A stretch of DNA of 64,000 nt. Source: Eudromia elegans (lineage: Eukaryota; Chordata; Aves; Tinamiformes; Tinamidae). The translations under genes were made by a program, and so were the position numbers. Shown in pieces: positions 22,501 to 37,500 of the stretch (the first letter of the stretch is position 1; every line of letters starts with the position of its first letter). Below the pieces are notes generated by a model. It did not search any database, was not told where the DNA came from, and worked only from the letters and a program-made list of their open reading frames with translations. The stretch lies in the NCBI GenBank assembly GCA_003342815.1, contig PTEX01000020.1, forward strand, positions 6,181,088 through 6,245,087, given 5' to 3'.

Positions 22501-25500
22501 AATTAATTTTAGACTTTCTGCCCATGATAATTTGTTTAAATCTTAGTTATAGGTACCAAATCACGCCCATGTAGGCATGATTCTGACTTGGAATTGCCTA
22601 CCTTCAGTATTATTCCAAAACTACATTTAAGTGTGAGATGTTGAAAGGAAAAGAGAACATACATCTGTAAACAAATACTTTTATCTAAATTTGATTGTGT
22701 TTAAGTACTCAGAGTAATCAGCTGGTGTTAGAATAGACTTCTGTTCCTTACAAGGAGAAGTTTGCATTCACTCTACCATAAAATATCTTACAGTCTTAAA
22801 TTGCCATGAAATGAAAAAATGAAGCATTAAAGAAGGTGCTGTGTTCCTATGAAACAAGAGGTAGATAATGTCTTTTCATTTGTGACTTGCCTGTAGAATG
22901 CTAAATGGTGGCCTTATTCCATTTAGGTATCAACTCTCTTCAAATTCCTGATGATTATGGTTATTTTTCCTCCGTTTCTCAGGAGTGCCAAGGAGAAAGC
23001 TAGTTAGATTCAAGAGCAGCAAATGTTTAAGTCATTGCTGGTCATTGCTAAATCTCTTCTGCTAAGCTGCTGTGTAGCTTCTGCAACACTCTGATGGAAT
23101 ACAGTTATTCCATCTGGAAGTTTGCAGCCACATTTAGGGAGATGATCCTTAACCATCTTTTTTTAAGTATTTTTTTATTGAAGAATATTTCTGCATGTAT
23201 TTTTAGTGTGTATTTAAGCTAAGCTTTTTAAACCACAAAATATTGTTTTAATATATTTTCTGACATGAATGGAAGGAGAATGTTCTTGTTTTCTTCATGT
23301 TGTCGCTGAGTCTTCGTATCTGCTATCAGGCAGAATTGGTCTTTCAGCCTTTGTTGTCTTTCAGTTTATTGTGAGTCCATTTAGCTATATGGCAAAGTTT
23401 CTAGAGTGTGATTATCTGACTTGTCTTGTAAATACCAGTTCTTGAAGCAAAAATGTAATAAGCTTTATGCTCTGCTCAGCAGATATATGCCGGGTCTGTC
23501 GGTCTGAAGGAACACCTGAGAAACCCCTCTATCATCCGTGTGTGTGTACTGGCAGTATTAAATTTATCCATCAAGAATGGTAAGTCTAATAAAAGATGTT
23601 AACTTCTTTCTAAAAATGATATTTCCTGAGTCTTTGGGTGAAGTGCTACGTAAAACCAGTTTTCAGAAGCAATGTATTAGAGGTTTTTATGTTTCTTGAC
23701 TGACAGGTCATTGCATTTCACAAAGAGTTTAGTAAGTGTAAATGAAGAGCAGGGAATTAATAATTGTGTGTACTTAGGACTACAGTTCTGCTTGTGTGTC
23801 AATGTCAAAACAATAAGCAAAAAGAAATTAGGATTTTTTTTCCCTTCTTTTTACTTGAGGGGTGTACTTGATCAAGGAAATGCTGTAGTGAAAACTGTAA
23901 TCCTCATCTGTAGCACATTCCTTTTGATGACATTTTGGTAGTCATTTCACAAGTAGAACAGTTTGTATCATTGAGTGCTTGTGTATGTTTCACAACTTAA
24001 AATGTTTTTAAGAATTAATTTCACAAGTCAGTGTTCATACAAGAATATGTGGTTTGAGAGATTAGCCTTAATAACATACATGACTGATAAAGTATACTCT
24101 TTGTGTAAGAGATTCATTTGAAGAGCTTGCTTGCCTTTTTCACTTTTTAAAATTTAATATATGGGTGAAATAAGTTTAATAAGCATACTGATTTAAATCA
24201 TCTTATTATATACTGCTTTATGCTGGTAACTAGTGAGATATACTTTTATTAATGCAGTGAGATAAGGAAGAGATGTAATAGCATGTATTAATATGATTAC
24301 TTTTTATTGCAGCTTAGTTCAGTGGCTTAAACACAGCAGAAAAGAATACTGTGAACTATGTAAGCACAGATTTGCTTTCACACCAAGTAAGTATGTTTTA
24401 TTGCCCTTATTTTTTGGCATTTCTTTTTTTTTTCATTTATTAACATCTGTTGAGACAGTAACTACCCAGTATTAAGGTAACATTACCTGTTACCTTAGAT
24501 TAAACTAAGCTAGGCACTTTATGATCAATAACATATCTTTATATATTTCCCTGAGAGGTATAATCAGCTTCCAGGTTTTATTTGTTAAGCTTTTTGAAAA
24601 AGCTGTTGTATTACCGTGACTTAGAAGTTTTTCAGACTAACACTGGTCTTAGTTCTGCCATTCTCGAGTTCTGCTACTAGCAGCAAAACTTAAAGTGCTA
24701 GACAAGAAGCCTACAGTTACTTACTTATAATTAAGCCAGATTTACCTGTTGGTAAGGAGAGAACACTACATAGTTGTATATTAAAAAGGACATGCGTGTG
24801 TGGTTTTTTGTTGTTTGGTTGTGTTTTTCATGGTTTAGAGCAAAAGTAAATATAAATTGCCCTTATATTAGTTAATACTGATACTAGAAAATTCTTCAAT
24901 ATTGTTATCAACAGAGGGATTCCTGCAGAAGTTTAATTCTTGGCTGACATAGCTGTCACTGGTATGACTTGTAACATAGGTTCAGCTTATTGTCATGTGA
25001 GAAAACATAATTGAATTACTCGAGGGATTAACAAATTGTTATCTGAGACGTGAAATTGATAAGAGGTTTCTTCCCTGTGCTGTAGAGTACTTCCTCCATG
25101 TGCAGCCTGTGAAAAAGGTTTGTATATTCTCCTGTCACCCACTGGCCACCCTCCATACATAGGATCCTCATTTGATGGTGATTACTTCTCATTCCACATT
25201 GTGCAGTGTTTAATTCCTGCCACGCTGCAGCCAGTGGTAGCTTGTGCTTGCTAATACGCCTTCCTCCTGTAGTCTCTCTCTGGCCTATCCGGTCTCATTG
25301 TTTCTCTAACACCCAAAATACTTATGGAAGGTAGGGATTTTTTTTCTAATCCCTTTTTATGAAGATCATATGGAACTCCAGTATGGAGATTGAAGCTGCT
25401 TGTGAGAGTAGAAGGAAAGCTGGGCAGGAGTTGCAGGAGATATATGCATTGGAGAGAGAATGGCAAAGCAGAGATGGAATTGGAGATGGGCTTCATGTGC

Positions 25501-28500
25501 CTGCCAGTCATCCAAAATGAAGTGGCCTATGAGCATGCCAGGTTGAAAGCCCTGTCGAGTTTATCATGTGACATGGGGGAATAAATGCATGCCTGTAATC
25601 AGTATCCGTGGTTCAGGTGACAGGCCAGAGTAATACTAGCAAACTCTTCAGGTTGTTTTGCCTGCGAGGTTGTTGCTATCATTCAGTCAAGAAGAAATGG
25701 TCCTTTGTTAGTGTAACTTCTTGTGGACTAAGCGTGTGGGCTTTTCATAAAATATTCTGAGTGGAAATATTCTTTAAACTTGTCATGTCTTTAACTCTCA
25801 TAGTATCTTGTGACCACTTTAGCAGCTGAATTACTAGATTAGTTGCTGTTTGGAAAGAAGTAGAAAGTTCAACTTCCATTTTGGCAGAGTTAAAAAGAAA
25901 CTTTTTTTTTCTTCTGAATATTAATACCTTTCTCTAAAATGTTTAGTCATGCAGACAAATGGCTTAGTTTTCAAATATGCATGCTGAAGGTAGATTTTGT
26001 ATATTTTAAGATGAATTCCTTTTTGCAGTTCTTAAAACTGTGCATTGCAGTTATTAACAAATACAAACTCACTACCTTTGGCCTGTTTTTTAAATTATGT
26101 ATAGATATTTGTTTACTTTTAACTTATACATTTTCTGTGTGACTCTTTAAGTGGCAGCTGCTCTGCATTCTTTTCCTCCGTGACAAAACACACATCCTTC
26201 CTTTTGCTTGAGGAGTTATGATGCGCTTCACTGTCACACTAAACACTGACCCATGAAAGAAGTGTGGCTTTTTTTTTTTCATGATTAGGCAGTATTCAGA
26301 ACCTCTCTTTTCTTTATAGTTAGCATTCATATAAATATTGTTTGAAAATACAGATAGGGAAGTTGACTCATCTAATCTTTGGCAGATGTGTGAGATGAGT
26401 TGCTCCCCCTGATTCCTAAGTAGCTACAGTGCTGATGGATGCTGAATGTGAAGGTTACTAAAGATTAAGCTTTATAAAATGTGAGGGAGCCGTGTGGGGA
26501 AGTTGCTTTTCAGTTTGTAAGTCATTATGTTCTGAAATAAGCTTTTGCTTTATGCATGAATTTTTCCAAATTCAAGGTTTGCCTATACCTGGACCTTCTG
26601 AAACACTGTTCATACATCTGAAAACCAAGAAAAGGGAACATTACTCTGGCATATTTTTACAATGTTTAAGTATCTGTTTATATTCTGAAGTTGCTTGATT
26701 ACGTCACTTAGTTACTGAATGTGGTTTTTTAGTAGTACTGAACTGAATTCCAAACTTTTGGAATTTTAGACTAATTTTGTTCAAAATCCTCTATAAAAAG
26801 GAACATGATTATACTAAAAAGAGCAATCCATTTTCTTAAGCTTGTGAGTCAAAGTAATCAAGATTTCTTTGAGGGATATAATGGTCTAATTATTGTATCT
26901 ATTCATTTAACACACCTGAACACAGTAGCACATATCTTGAACCTCCAGGATGTTTACTTTGGTAAAATGTAGACTTATGCAAAACAAAATACTACGTGTT
27001 CTGCGTGTACAATCATTCTCTATACTGCCAGCTCTAGGGCGCAGAGAAAACGTGCATTTTAGATGCGTGTGGAAGTAGTTTCATGTATTTTATTAGCACT
27101 TTATTAGGCTTGTGTGAGAAGGGATGACAGTTTTCATATTTTGCTTTTTAAGAGTTTAGAAAAGAAAGTCCGTGTATGTCTCAAGAGAGCAAACCACAAT
27201 CCATATGTAGAAATAGGCATGTGGACTCATTCATGGTTTGCACAGAAGGGTAATTGAGGTCAGTTATTAATGGAAACCATAGAATCATAGAATGCTTAAG
27301 GTTGGAAGGGACCTCTAGAGGTCATCTAGTCCAACCCCACTGCACATGCAGGGTCTCCTAGAGCACGTGGCACAGGGTGGTGTCCAAGTGGGTTTTGAAG
27401 ATCTGCGGAGAAGGAGACTCCACAATCTCTCGGCAACCTGTTCCAGGGCTTTGTCACCCTCACTGTCAAGAAATTTTTCCTTAAGTTCCTATGGAACTTT
27501 TTGATGCCTCAATTTGTGACCATTTCCTCTAGTCCTGTGGTTGGCCACCGCTGAAAAGAGACCGGCCCTATCCTTCTCACTCCCTCTGTTGAGGTACTTA
27601 TAGACAGTGATGAGGTCCCCTCTCAGCCTTCTCTTCTTCAGACTGAACATGCCCAGCTCTCCTAGCCTTTGCTCATAGGGCAGATGTTCCAGGCCCTTAA
27701 ACATCCTTGTAACCCTGCGCTGGACTCTCTCCAGCAGCTCCACATCCCTCTTGTCCTGGAGAGCCTGGAACTGCACACAGTACTCCAGGTGTGGCCTCAC
27801 CAGGGCTGAGTAGAGAGGGACACTCACCTCCCTGGACCTGCTAGAGACGCTATTCTTAATGTGCCCCAGGATCCCATTTGCCTTCTTGGCCATAAGGGCA
27901 CACTGCTACCTCATGGTCAAGTTGTCATCCACACTTATGCATAAAATTATGCACAAATAAAATTATGCACAATTATGCAAAAATCATGCATAAAAGGACT
28001 TTAGGAGGTTTTTTTGGAGTAGGCTAAATGAAAGTTTTCTTAAGCAAAGCAAGATGTTTCGCATTCTTTCACTTTGGTCGTATGCATGTTTATTTAGACT
28101 ATAAACAGATAAGTAGGGTAACCTGGACGAGGAAAAAGTGAGAATTGAAATAGGATATTTGACCTGATAGCTTTGGAGAATAATAAACACTTAAAATTTG
28201 AACCATCATAATATATCAAATTTGGTTTTGATAGAGCATACATCAAAAAGATGTTGCTTTTCTAGTGTCTTTCTGCAGCTCTGCTTTCCTGAGTGAAAAG
28301 TAAGAGATGCATTTTAGGCATGGACTCATGCGAGACCTCAGATTTGTAACTGTAGTATTAACTAGCAAAACAAACAAACAAAAATCTTCACTATTGCTCT
28401 ACTTCCTGAATCAGGAGAGAGGAACATATTTGTAATTCACCTGAACCTCTATAGTCTGTTTTCCTTTGGTGGGACTAAGCCCTTGGGAGAGCAGTGACAA

Positions 28501-31500
28501 GGAGGAAATTGTTGATGCTTCTGTGTGAAGGTGAATTTGTGCAGGGATTGTACTGCAGATGCAGGGCATTGAACAGGAGTGGGAGAGCTTTATGATTAGG
28601 TAGGCTGTTCTTCAGCCTCTAGTTATTCTTTTTTTCTATTGTGTAGCTACATTTGCAGCAAGAGGGAGTGTAACTGCTCCTGTTGGTGGTGCTTCACTCG
28701 TGTTGCATCCCTCCTCCAATCAAAACAAAGCTACTTGTCTTTGAGCGAGCACAGCTTGATATAAGCTAGATAGCTTATCCTAGTGAGAAGCTAAGCAAGA
28801 GAAGTGAAATTGGAAATTATCTGATTTTGCTAATATTTGTAATGATGGTATGTGCAGTTGTTTATAGTGATTTCTTATGACAGGTTTTTATGGAGCACCT
28901 GTACAACCTTTTCTAGGTCAGCAATGCTGTGCTCTTTCTTCACTGTACACATCAGGACTAATATCCCTCATACTTCCTTGCAAGGAAAATTTGGGTGGGT
29001 GTAGTTTTCCATCGGACTACATTTTTGTATTTGGAAAAAAAATTATGAAGGAGAGGTTAAAATGAAAGCATGTGTTTGTTTTATTTCTTGGTGAGCTTTG
29101 CAGATGTCCTGTGTTCAGATTCAGCTGATTGTTTGCTGAAGCACTGCTGTGTGCTGCATGTGTAAATAAGCCTCTGAGGAGGAGTTTGGGACAACTGCTT
29201 CCTGCAAGAAACTCAAAGGTGTCACTGTGACGGGCTAGAGCTTTGGGAATAACATTTTTTTTTAAACATTCTTTCCTGTTTTGGTACACTGAGAGGTTTT
29301 GCAAGCTCAGAATTGTTGAGTAACTTTCCCTAGAGACTACTAATCATTTTTATCTTTTTCCTTAATTTTTCTGTGAGAATGAAATATTTTTTTAAAACCA
29401 CCTAGTGTTTTCCTACCCTCTTGTTTGTATCAGAGTAACCACAGCCAGCCGTTAGAAGATTTGTGGCATGAGCTGTCTATTTTGGAAGATCAAAGAAAGA
29501 CAAAACTATTATTCAGAAGTGAAATAGTAGTTCAAACCTGTGCCTTTATCTGAGTTTGTTTATTGAAAGATTTTTGGTAGTTTTAAGTGGCCAGGACAGC
29601 TCAAAGGGCTGCACTAAAGCTACTGAAATTTATCTGCCAATATCTGGTGTTAATTTGGTGGTGTAGCAGAAAAGCAAGTGCTTCTGTCCTCTCCAGGAGA
29701 GACATTGGTGTTTGGAGGAAATAGACTTCTTGGGCTGTTTTAGGAAAAACTATTGGACTGGAAATTAAGGGATGAGAAGTACAAGAAAGGAAATAAGGAG
29801 AATGTGTCACAGAATCAGAGAGAATGGTTGCGGTTGGAAAGGGCCTCTAGAAATCATTTAGTCTAACTCCGCTGCTCAAGCAGGGACCCCTAGAGCACAT
29901 GGCACAGGGTGATATCCAGGAAGATTTTGAAGATCTCCAGAGAAGGAGAATTTACAGCCTTGTGTCCTGGGAAGGGTGAGTGTTTCAAGCTCACACTGGT
30001 ACTGAGCAGGAGGTAAAAACCAGTGTGGGGAAAGACTGGTCAGGATATTACGAAAACCACTGTCAGCAGCTTTTAGTACTGCAGTGCATTTGCGGACCAG
30101 GGCTTCTTGTTATGCTGGGATTCTTAGCATTTTTATGCAGCCTAGTGTTGCTAAACATAGAAGAGCTTTATCTTCTCATAGTTCTTGGTTTGTTTGTTTT
30201 TTCCCCTCCCTTCATGCTCTGTGAATTAGAATATAGAATAGACCCTACTACAGGGTCTGTAGACCTACAGGGCTTATGATCCTGGCCTGTTCATTGCAGC
30301 TTTCTGCCTGTCTCAAGGGGCAGGAAAGTGAGAATGAGGTAGCAAGCAGTGGTAGAAGCTTTGTATTCAGGAAGAAATGGTGACCTCAAAGCTGATATTG
30401 ATGCTGCCTAGCCGCTTTTTGCCATCCATGTTAATGTGCGGTAACTGATTAAATGCAATAAAATAGATATCTTCTAATTGTTGAATCAAAACATTTTGTA
30501 ATTGGTATCTATAATCAAAATAACATGGTCCCATATTTTAGTCGCATTTGGGGAAGGTAGGTTGCATATAGAGGTTTCAGGAGAGCTTGGTAATGTGGCA
30601 AAAGGGAAATCAAATTCAAAGATTAATCAAGCTATTATGTAGCCTTTTTATTATCAGAGTGTGTGAGGGGAGTGAATGCAGAAGAAAATTTTGACTCTCT
30701 TTACACTTAGATTAATGAGGATTTTCTATAATACATGCATTATATGAAAAATTAGAAAAACCTGCTGTTCTGGAGATGTGTGTACGTGTTGAGAGATGTG
30801 CCTTCATAGATATCATTTTAAAGTAAAAGTATTTCTGTGTAAATTTAAACTTCTGTAGATACTTAATTAGCACCTTTCAGTCCTGCAGTCTATGCTGAAT
30901 TATGTGCTGCTGGTTAACAAGTGACTTGTTATTTAGCACAAATGTATCAACGATATGCAAAGTCAGTCTTTCTTGTAGCTTGTGCTCTTTCCTCTAACTA
31001 GCGTTTTATAGCAAGGCTGCCTTTTAGGTAGTTCTGAATGAGAGGACTTCTGGTTTTAGAGTCTGTATGCTTAGATTATTTTAAGATAACTAGAATTTAC
31101 AGTTGGTATGATAAAGCTAATAATAAAAGAAAACAACACAGGAAAAAACCCTTTAAACTAACGTGGATTTTTTTTTCCCTGTAACACTCAGTATGCAATA
31201 TAAGGAATGTATGGTGTGAATATGTTCTTGTTGTTTGCTTGGGCAGCTTTGTTTTGTTGGACAGCCATAGAATGTGTTTATTCTTACAGGAAACCCTTGT
31301 GAAATAGAAATACTTTACAGTTGGCAGGACTTCTCCATGAGTGCCCTTTGAAGGGGCATGCATCAGAACTGTTTCATAAGTGCTTTTTCTGCACAGTCTA
31401 TTCTCCAGATATGCCTTCACGGCTTCCAATCCAAGACATCTTTGCTGGACTGGTTACGAGTATTGGCACAGCAATACGATACTGGTTTCACTATACGCTT

Positions 31501-34500
31501 GTGGCCTTTGCATGGTTGGGAGTAGTACCTCTTACAGCATGTAAGTATGAACTTTCTTTCTTGTGATACATTTATATACAGAAAAAATATTTTGCTGCTT
31601 GTGACAATGACAGACATGTTGGTTTACTAAAAAAAAAAGAAATTGCTCCTTTGATTTTTTTTTTCAGACAATTCTAGCTTTTGTCACTTAATTAAGCAGT
31701 TTGACTTATTAGCCAGCACTACAATGGAGAAAGATGTTAGAATGAAGGGCTTTTAAATGGCTTTTAAAATTGTTCTTGTTGTGGAATGACTGCTTTCAGA
31801 TATATTGCTCAATCTTTTTGCATTTTTTTATTTAGTATTACTTGTTAATTTTGGGCTAGAGCAATGTGATCCTGTTTCTCCTAGCTATCTAGGACATGAA
31901 AGTGCAAGTCTGCTCTTTTTAGTACAAAAAGCTAAAATCCTTTGTAGTTATTCATAAGTTGAACAGTAAAATTGTACTTAAAGCTGAAATAGGTCTGTAA
32001 ATAGCAAAGGAATTTTTTAAGTTTATCTTTGACGTTTTGGGTTCAAATATAAGACTATTTAGGACACAAAGCTTTACCCCATTCTTTGGCAGTCTTCACA
32101 TGTAGAAGAAACACAGATTGATAGTATTCTACGTTAATTATCTATAATGTTCCACAGGCAATATATGCAAAGGAATGTGGTTGTAGCAGTTTGCTTCAAG
32201 GATCACCAGTGCTCTTACAGAGTCATATCTGTGTTTCTGTCACTGTCCAACAGCTGCTTTGTTCAGCAGTGAATTAAAATGCTATTTTCTTGAGTGTTGA
32301 CTATTCAAAGATATATGCAGTGGTGGCTGCAGAATGGAAAATCCTTATGTAATGAAGCTTTGATACTTCAGTATAATTCAAGTCTTCCACCATTTCTTAG
32401 ATGTTTAGGAGAAAAATGTTAAAAATGTCTTTGGAGCTTTATGAGACCTAGACTGTAATTTCATACTCTATTTATGTTTAGTTGGTGCTGTCCCTAAAAT
32501 ATGCAAAAAGGAAATGAATGAGTGAGAAAGTAATAAGGAAAATAAAGGCATAACTCAGATTTAACTGATTTTTTTTTTCCTTCTGTATACTGAATGTGGG
32601 TAAAGAGCATGCATGTAAGTTACTGTAGTATCCAGATTTAAATTCAAAGGGAAAGAGAACTATTGATTCCATCAGCTAAAAATACAGAAAAGATGAAAAG
32701 AAAAAAGATATAGTGTTCAGTCAAGAAAATGACTCGAACTGCATCTTTAAAAATACACCTTAAATGAAAGAACAGGAAACCAGTAAGTGCATCTCCTTCC
32801 ACAGTTTCTCAGTATGTTCTGTGCTGTCAGTTGTTGCTGGTACTGAGTTAGTTAGAGTCTAGCCCCGAAGTGACACTAATTATGAATGAGTAAACCTGCT
32901 TCTGTAGTTTGTCCTGCCCGTGCCAAATTTTTTTGATTGACTAATTTTAACCTGGTTGTTTCCCTCTGCATTTTTTATTATCTGTTACTGACTTTTGACT
33001 TAGGAACTTTTTTTTTTCTTCTGACTTTGAGAATTTTGAACCATTCTGAATGTTGTTGTAGTCTTAAAAATATTCTATCTAAATGTTCTAGTTATTGAAA
33101 TGAATTCTGGCAAGGCAGAAGTTTTTGGAATACTGTCATTTTTTCATGGTAACATGCAGGTACATGCCTGGGTTCATACATCTGCCTAAAGGATAAGCTG
33201 AGGATCTTACATTTCTAGTGTAAAGCCCCTTTAATTCTTCTTATCCTATTTTAGACACTTATGTGGTTGTCCTATGAGTCTAACTTTCTGAAGTAGACTG
33301 TATGCCTAAAGTAGATTGTATGGTAACCTATTTTTTTAAAAAGATCATGACTGAAGAGTGGTAGTAAAGCTAATATTAATATGCATGAGATATTAATTCA
33401 TAAAATGATGGCACACGATGCGAAATGCTCATGTCCTTGCTACAGGATATCATGATACCAGGAGCTTATCCAAGTTCAAAATGCAATTGAACAAATTGAT
33501 GGGAGAAAAATCCATCAAGGATTAATTAGCATAAAGATACTTGCAGCAGAGGAACTTTGAGCTGTTCTTGCGGGGCCTTTAGTTACCTATTTCCAGTACA
33601 CAGGATTTTGAACTCTTTTTCACATATCCCTCATTTCACTGAAAGCTAAGATTTTTTTCCCTTTTGATAAGTTTATTTAAGAAATCAAACAGAAGGGGAG
33701 CACTTGCAGCTCTTTCCAAATGAGGGTACAGTCAAACCAGGGGTTTTACCTCTTTTCTGTTTGTTTTTGCAGGCCGCATCTACAAGTGCTTGTTTACTGG
33801 CTCTGTGAGCTCACTACTGACACTGCCGTTAGATATGCTGTCAACGTAAGTGCCTCACTGTACACATGATCTTTGTAGTCAGTTACCCAGGAAAATGACT
33901 GCTTTGGAAATTAATACCTCTTCCACTTACGCTTTTTGTCTTCTGTGGTCTTAGACTAGCTGCTGCCCGTTTCCCTGTGTATAGCAGGAAGTCTGGCCAT
34001 CTAGTTAACAGTGCAAGCCATTTCACTCTGAAGTCCTCAAAGATAATTGAATATGTGAAGTGGCCCATGGTTAATTGGTTAATAATCCTGTTTAATAATT
34101 CCATGAAATATTTGTATTTGATGTCAAGAAATTTTATGTGTTAGAATTTGTATTAGTCATTTTAAATTATTTTAAATTGTTCTAAAATGTTATGAAACTC
34201 TATAGCTCATGCCTCGTAGGAGAATATTAATATAGATTGTGTGTTAATGTGATACTGTAGCATTTTCTTCTTTTATTTGGTTCTGTCCATGGTGGGTCTC
34301 TTTAGATGATGAGGTTTGTTGATTCACATCAAAAATGTGAATCTTGTGACGCATTTATATTTTAATGCTGCAGCTATCATATACAATTGAATATCGCCCA
34401 TTTTGTCTTTTAATCAGTACATCTTATAGAACCAGTAAATACTAACACAATACTGTTTGAGACTGTTTTTTACTTTTTTTCATCTTTTTGCGCTCAAGGG

Positions 34501-37500
34501 ATTGAAATTAATTAGAATTATTTGCAAGGCAAGAACAAATGTCCTATTCTTTTCAGCTAAAACAGGGTTAAGTCAGGTTAATTTTTCTTAGAAGTACCTG
34601 ATTTAGGGCTTTTTTTCTTTCCCTCCTCTTCTAGAGAAGGAGAAGCGGTCTCTTCTAGAAAGTTCATGTTACATTTAATTGACATTCATTAAGGGGGAGA
34701 GAGATGATCACTGGAGGCGAATAACTGCATTTTTCCTATGATCTGCCAGTAAATGCAGATTTGAATTCTGTAGCTATCTTCAAAGAGTCCAGAATTTTAC
34801 AGCTGAACTTAAAACATCTCGTATTTTGTCTTTTCTTGACTACTAAATTGCAATCTGTGCTAGAGAAATAAATAAAGGACTTCAATATGTGCTTAGTTTT
34901 AATGGCACAGGAAGCTTTACCTCGACATACCTTCTTTTGACGGTGCTGGTGTCAGTAGCCTCTGTGTTTGTCTTTCCCTTGGGCTTTATTCTTGTCCCTG
35001 CGACGTTCCTGTGCCTCGGGGAGTGGCAGGGAATTTCTTATTTTAAAAGCTTATTCTAAGCAGTTCTTTTTTCTTTCCTTTTTTTTTTTTTTTTTTTTGC
35101 CACTTCGTTTATTTTACGTTTTGCTCTATACTTCATAGGTTGTTTTCAAACAGCTTCTACAGTAAATCTTGAAGAGTTGGGTTTTTACACCATCACTTAA
35201 TATTTTCTTTATTTTCTTTATTATTTTTTGAAGGAATGTCAATTTGTGTGGCAATAGGTTGAGTCACTGTAAGTTGTTGTTACTTGAAATAAAAGGTAAT
35301 GCTTTAGAATAAGCTTTATAGTGAATCAAATCTGAATTTGATTCCCAAAAGAACCAAAAGTTTGTTCAGCATAGCAATTTCATTTAATGACTATCATGCC
35401 TGCTTCCTACTCGTGAAGGGTGTTTTTCCTGAAGTACACTTGAGGCTTTTTCTTCATAGTGAGTCAGATCCTGTTTTTGCAGGAATATTTCTCTTTAAAC
35501 AGTAGTAATTTCACAAACCACATCAGAAAGGAATAAGACTTCTTACAAATGTGTGTTCATTTTGGCACTTCATACCATTCTTACACATGCATTTACAGCT
35601 TTTCTACAAGAAATCTACTCTGAGCAGATTTTTAAAAACTAAATAAAAATTGCATACAAGTACTTTCTTCATCTAGGCAGATAGATAAATGTAGCTTTTC
35701 ACACAAATGCTACAAATGCTCTTTTATTTATTGAACTGCAGAATGGGGGGAACGACATTCATTGCAACTAACTGTGACTGAGATTGGTGTGAATAAGTGA
35801 AATGTCTTTTTTTTTTTTTATTTCCCCTCTTTTAACAGGGAGAACTTACTGGCTGACTGTTTGCAGGGTTGTTTTGTTGTGACGTGCACTCTATGTGCTT
35901 TTATCAGCCTTGTTTGGTTGCGTGAACAGATTGTCCATGGTGGAGCACCGCAGTGGCTAGAACAAAACCAGCAACAGCCGCTTAATGGAGTTGGCCAACA
36001 AAATGAGGTAAAATTTAATTCAGTTGCTGAAAATTATTTATTTACATGCACAGCTTTTCTAAACTTTATCAGATCCAATATAAGTAACATTTACTGCAGG
36101 GCATCTTTATTTGTATATTAACAAAAGTTGAAGTGTTTCTATATAAAATCAATACAGTCAGTACTTTGTACTGATATATTCTTGAAGCTCTTTAAAAAGG
36201 AATGTTAATAGACTTGCTTAGAATAATCTGTGACATAACTTTCAAATTGTATAAATCATTAGGACTATTACAGGTTTGTATCTTTACACTTCTTGAGAAT
36301 TTTATGCATAAACTGAATTATCAGCTGTAGTAAGTGAAGTTATGTGGTGGGTTTATTTTGTCATTTTCATAAGTATTTCAGTAACTTGTGAAGTAAAAGG
36401 TGAGAGCTGTATGAACAGTCAGAGGTTCTGTGGAACGTCTGTACATGGAATGATACTTGTTGGGTGTGTTACATCATGAAAGCGTTAAAAAACCACACAT
36501 TTCTGTGTAATAGTCTACGTCAATGTTTGCAGTGTCTGCAGAATTTCTAATACATTCCATCCGTGGTTTAGGACAGTTTGAATTGTCTCTTGTTACAGCA
36601 CGACACAGACGTACTGGAGCAAGTCCAGCAAAGGGCCATAAAGATGATTAAGGGATTATAACTTCTGACATGCTGAGGAGAGGCTGTGAGAGCTGGAATT
36701 GTTCAGTCTGGAGAAGGGAAGGCTTGGGGGAAATGGGGTCTTGTCAGTGTACATAACTACCTAGAGGGAGGATGTAAAGAAGATGGAGCTTGACTCTTCT
36801 GCATAGTAGTGAGTGCCAGGATGAGAGGCATTGGGCACAAATTAACATATAGGAGTTTCATTCCAACATAACAAAAAGCATTTTAAAATAAGGCTGATTG
36901 AGCACTGGAACAGATTGCCCCAGGAGGTCTTGGAGTCTTCATTATTGGATATATTCAAAACCTGACAGGACGTTGCCTTGAACAACCTGCACTGGGGTAG
37001 GGGTGGAAGAGTGTGGGGGTTGAACTACACAACCTCTAGAGGTCTCTCCACCCACCACTGTTCTGTGGTTCTGTAAAGAAGCCTGAACACTTCTGTTGCT
37101 CTTTAGAGAGACTTACTCATGCCAAATTTGATGCTTATCTAAAAAATTACATGTTATTTCTGGAAATGGATACAGCAAGAGTATAATCAATTTAACTGAA
37201 TACTGTATCTTGTTTCTGCAGGCTCAGGCTGTTGCAAATGGAGGTGTTGAAAATGCTGTGCTTGATCAACCTGCTAATCAAGCTGCTGATAATGTAGTCG
37301 TAGGCGAGAACCCTGACATTCAGGAGGAGCAGGTAGATGAAGAGGAAGAGGATAACGAAGATGAGGAAGATGCTGTAGTAGAAGATGCGGCAGATGCAAA
37401 CAATGGAGCACAAGGTAACAGGTGACTCAAAACAGTAATGTTCTTCTAATTTCTTTCCTGAATATACATGAAACAGTGGTTGAAAATAGATATCATAATT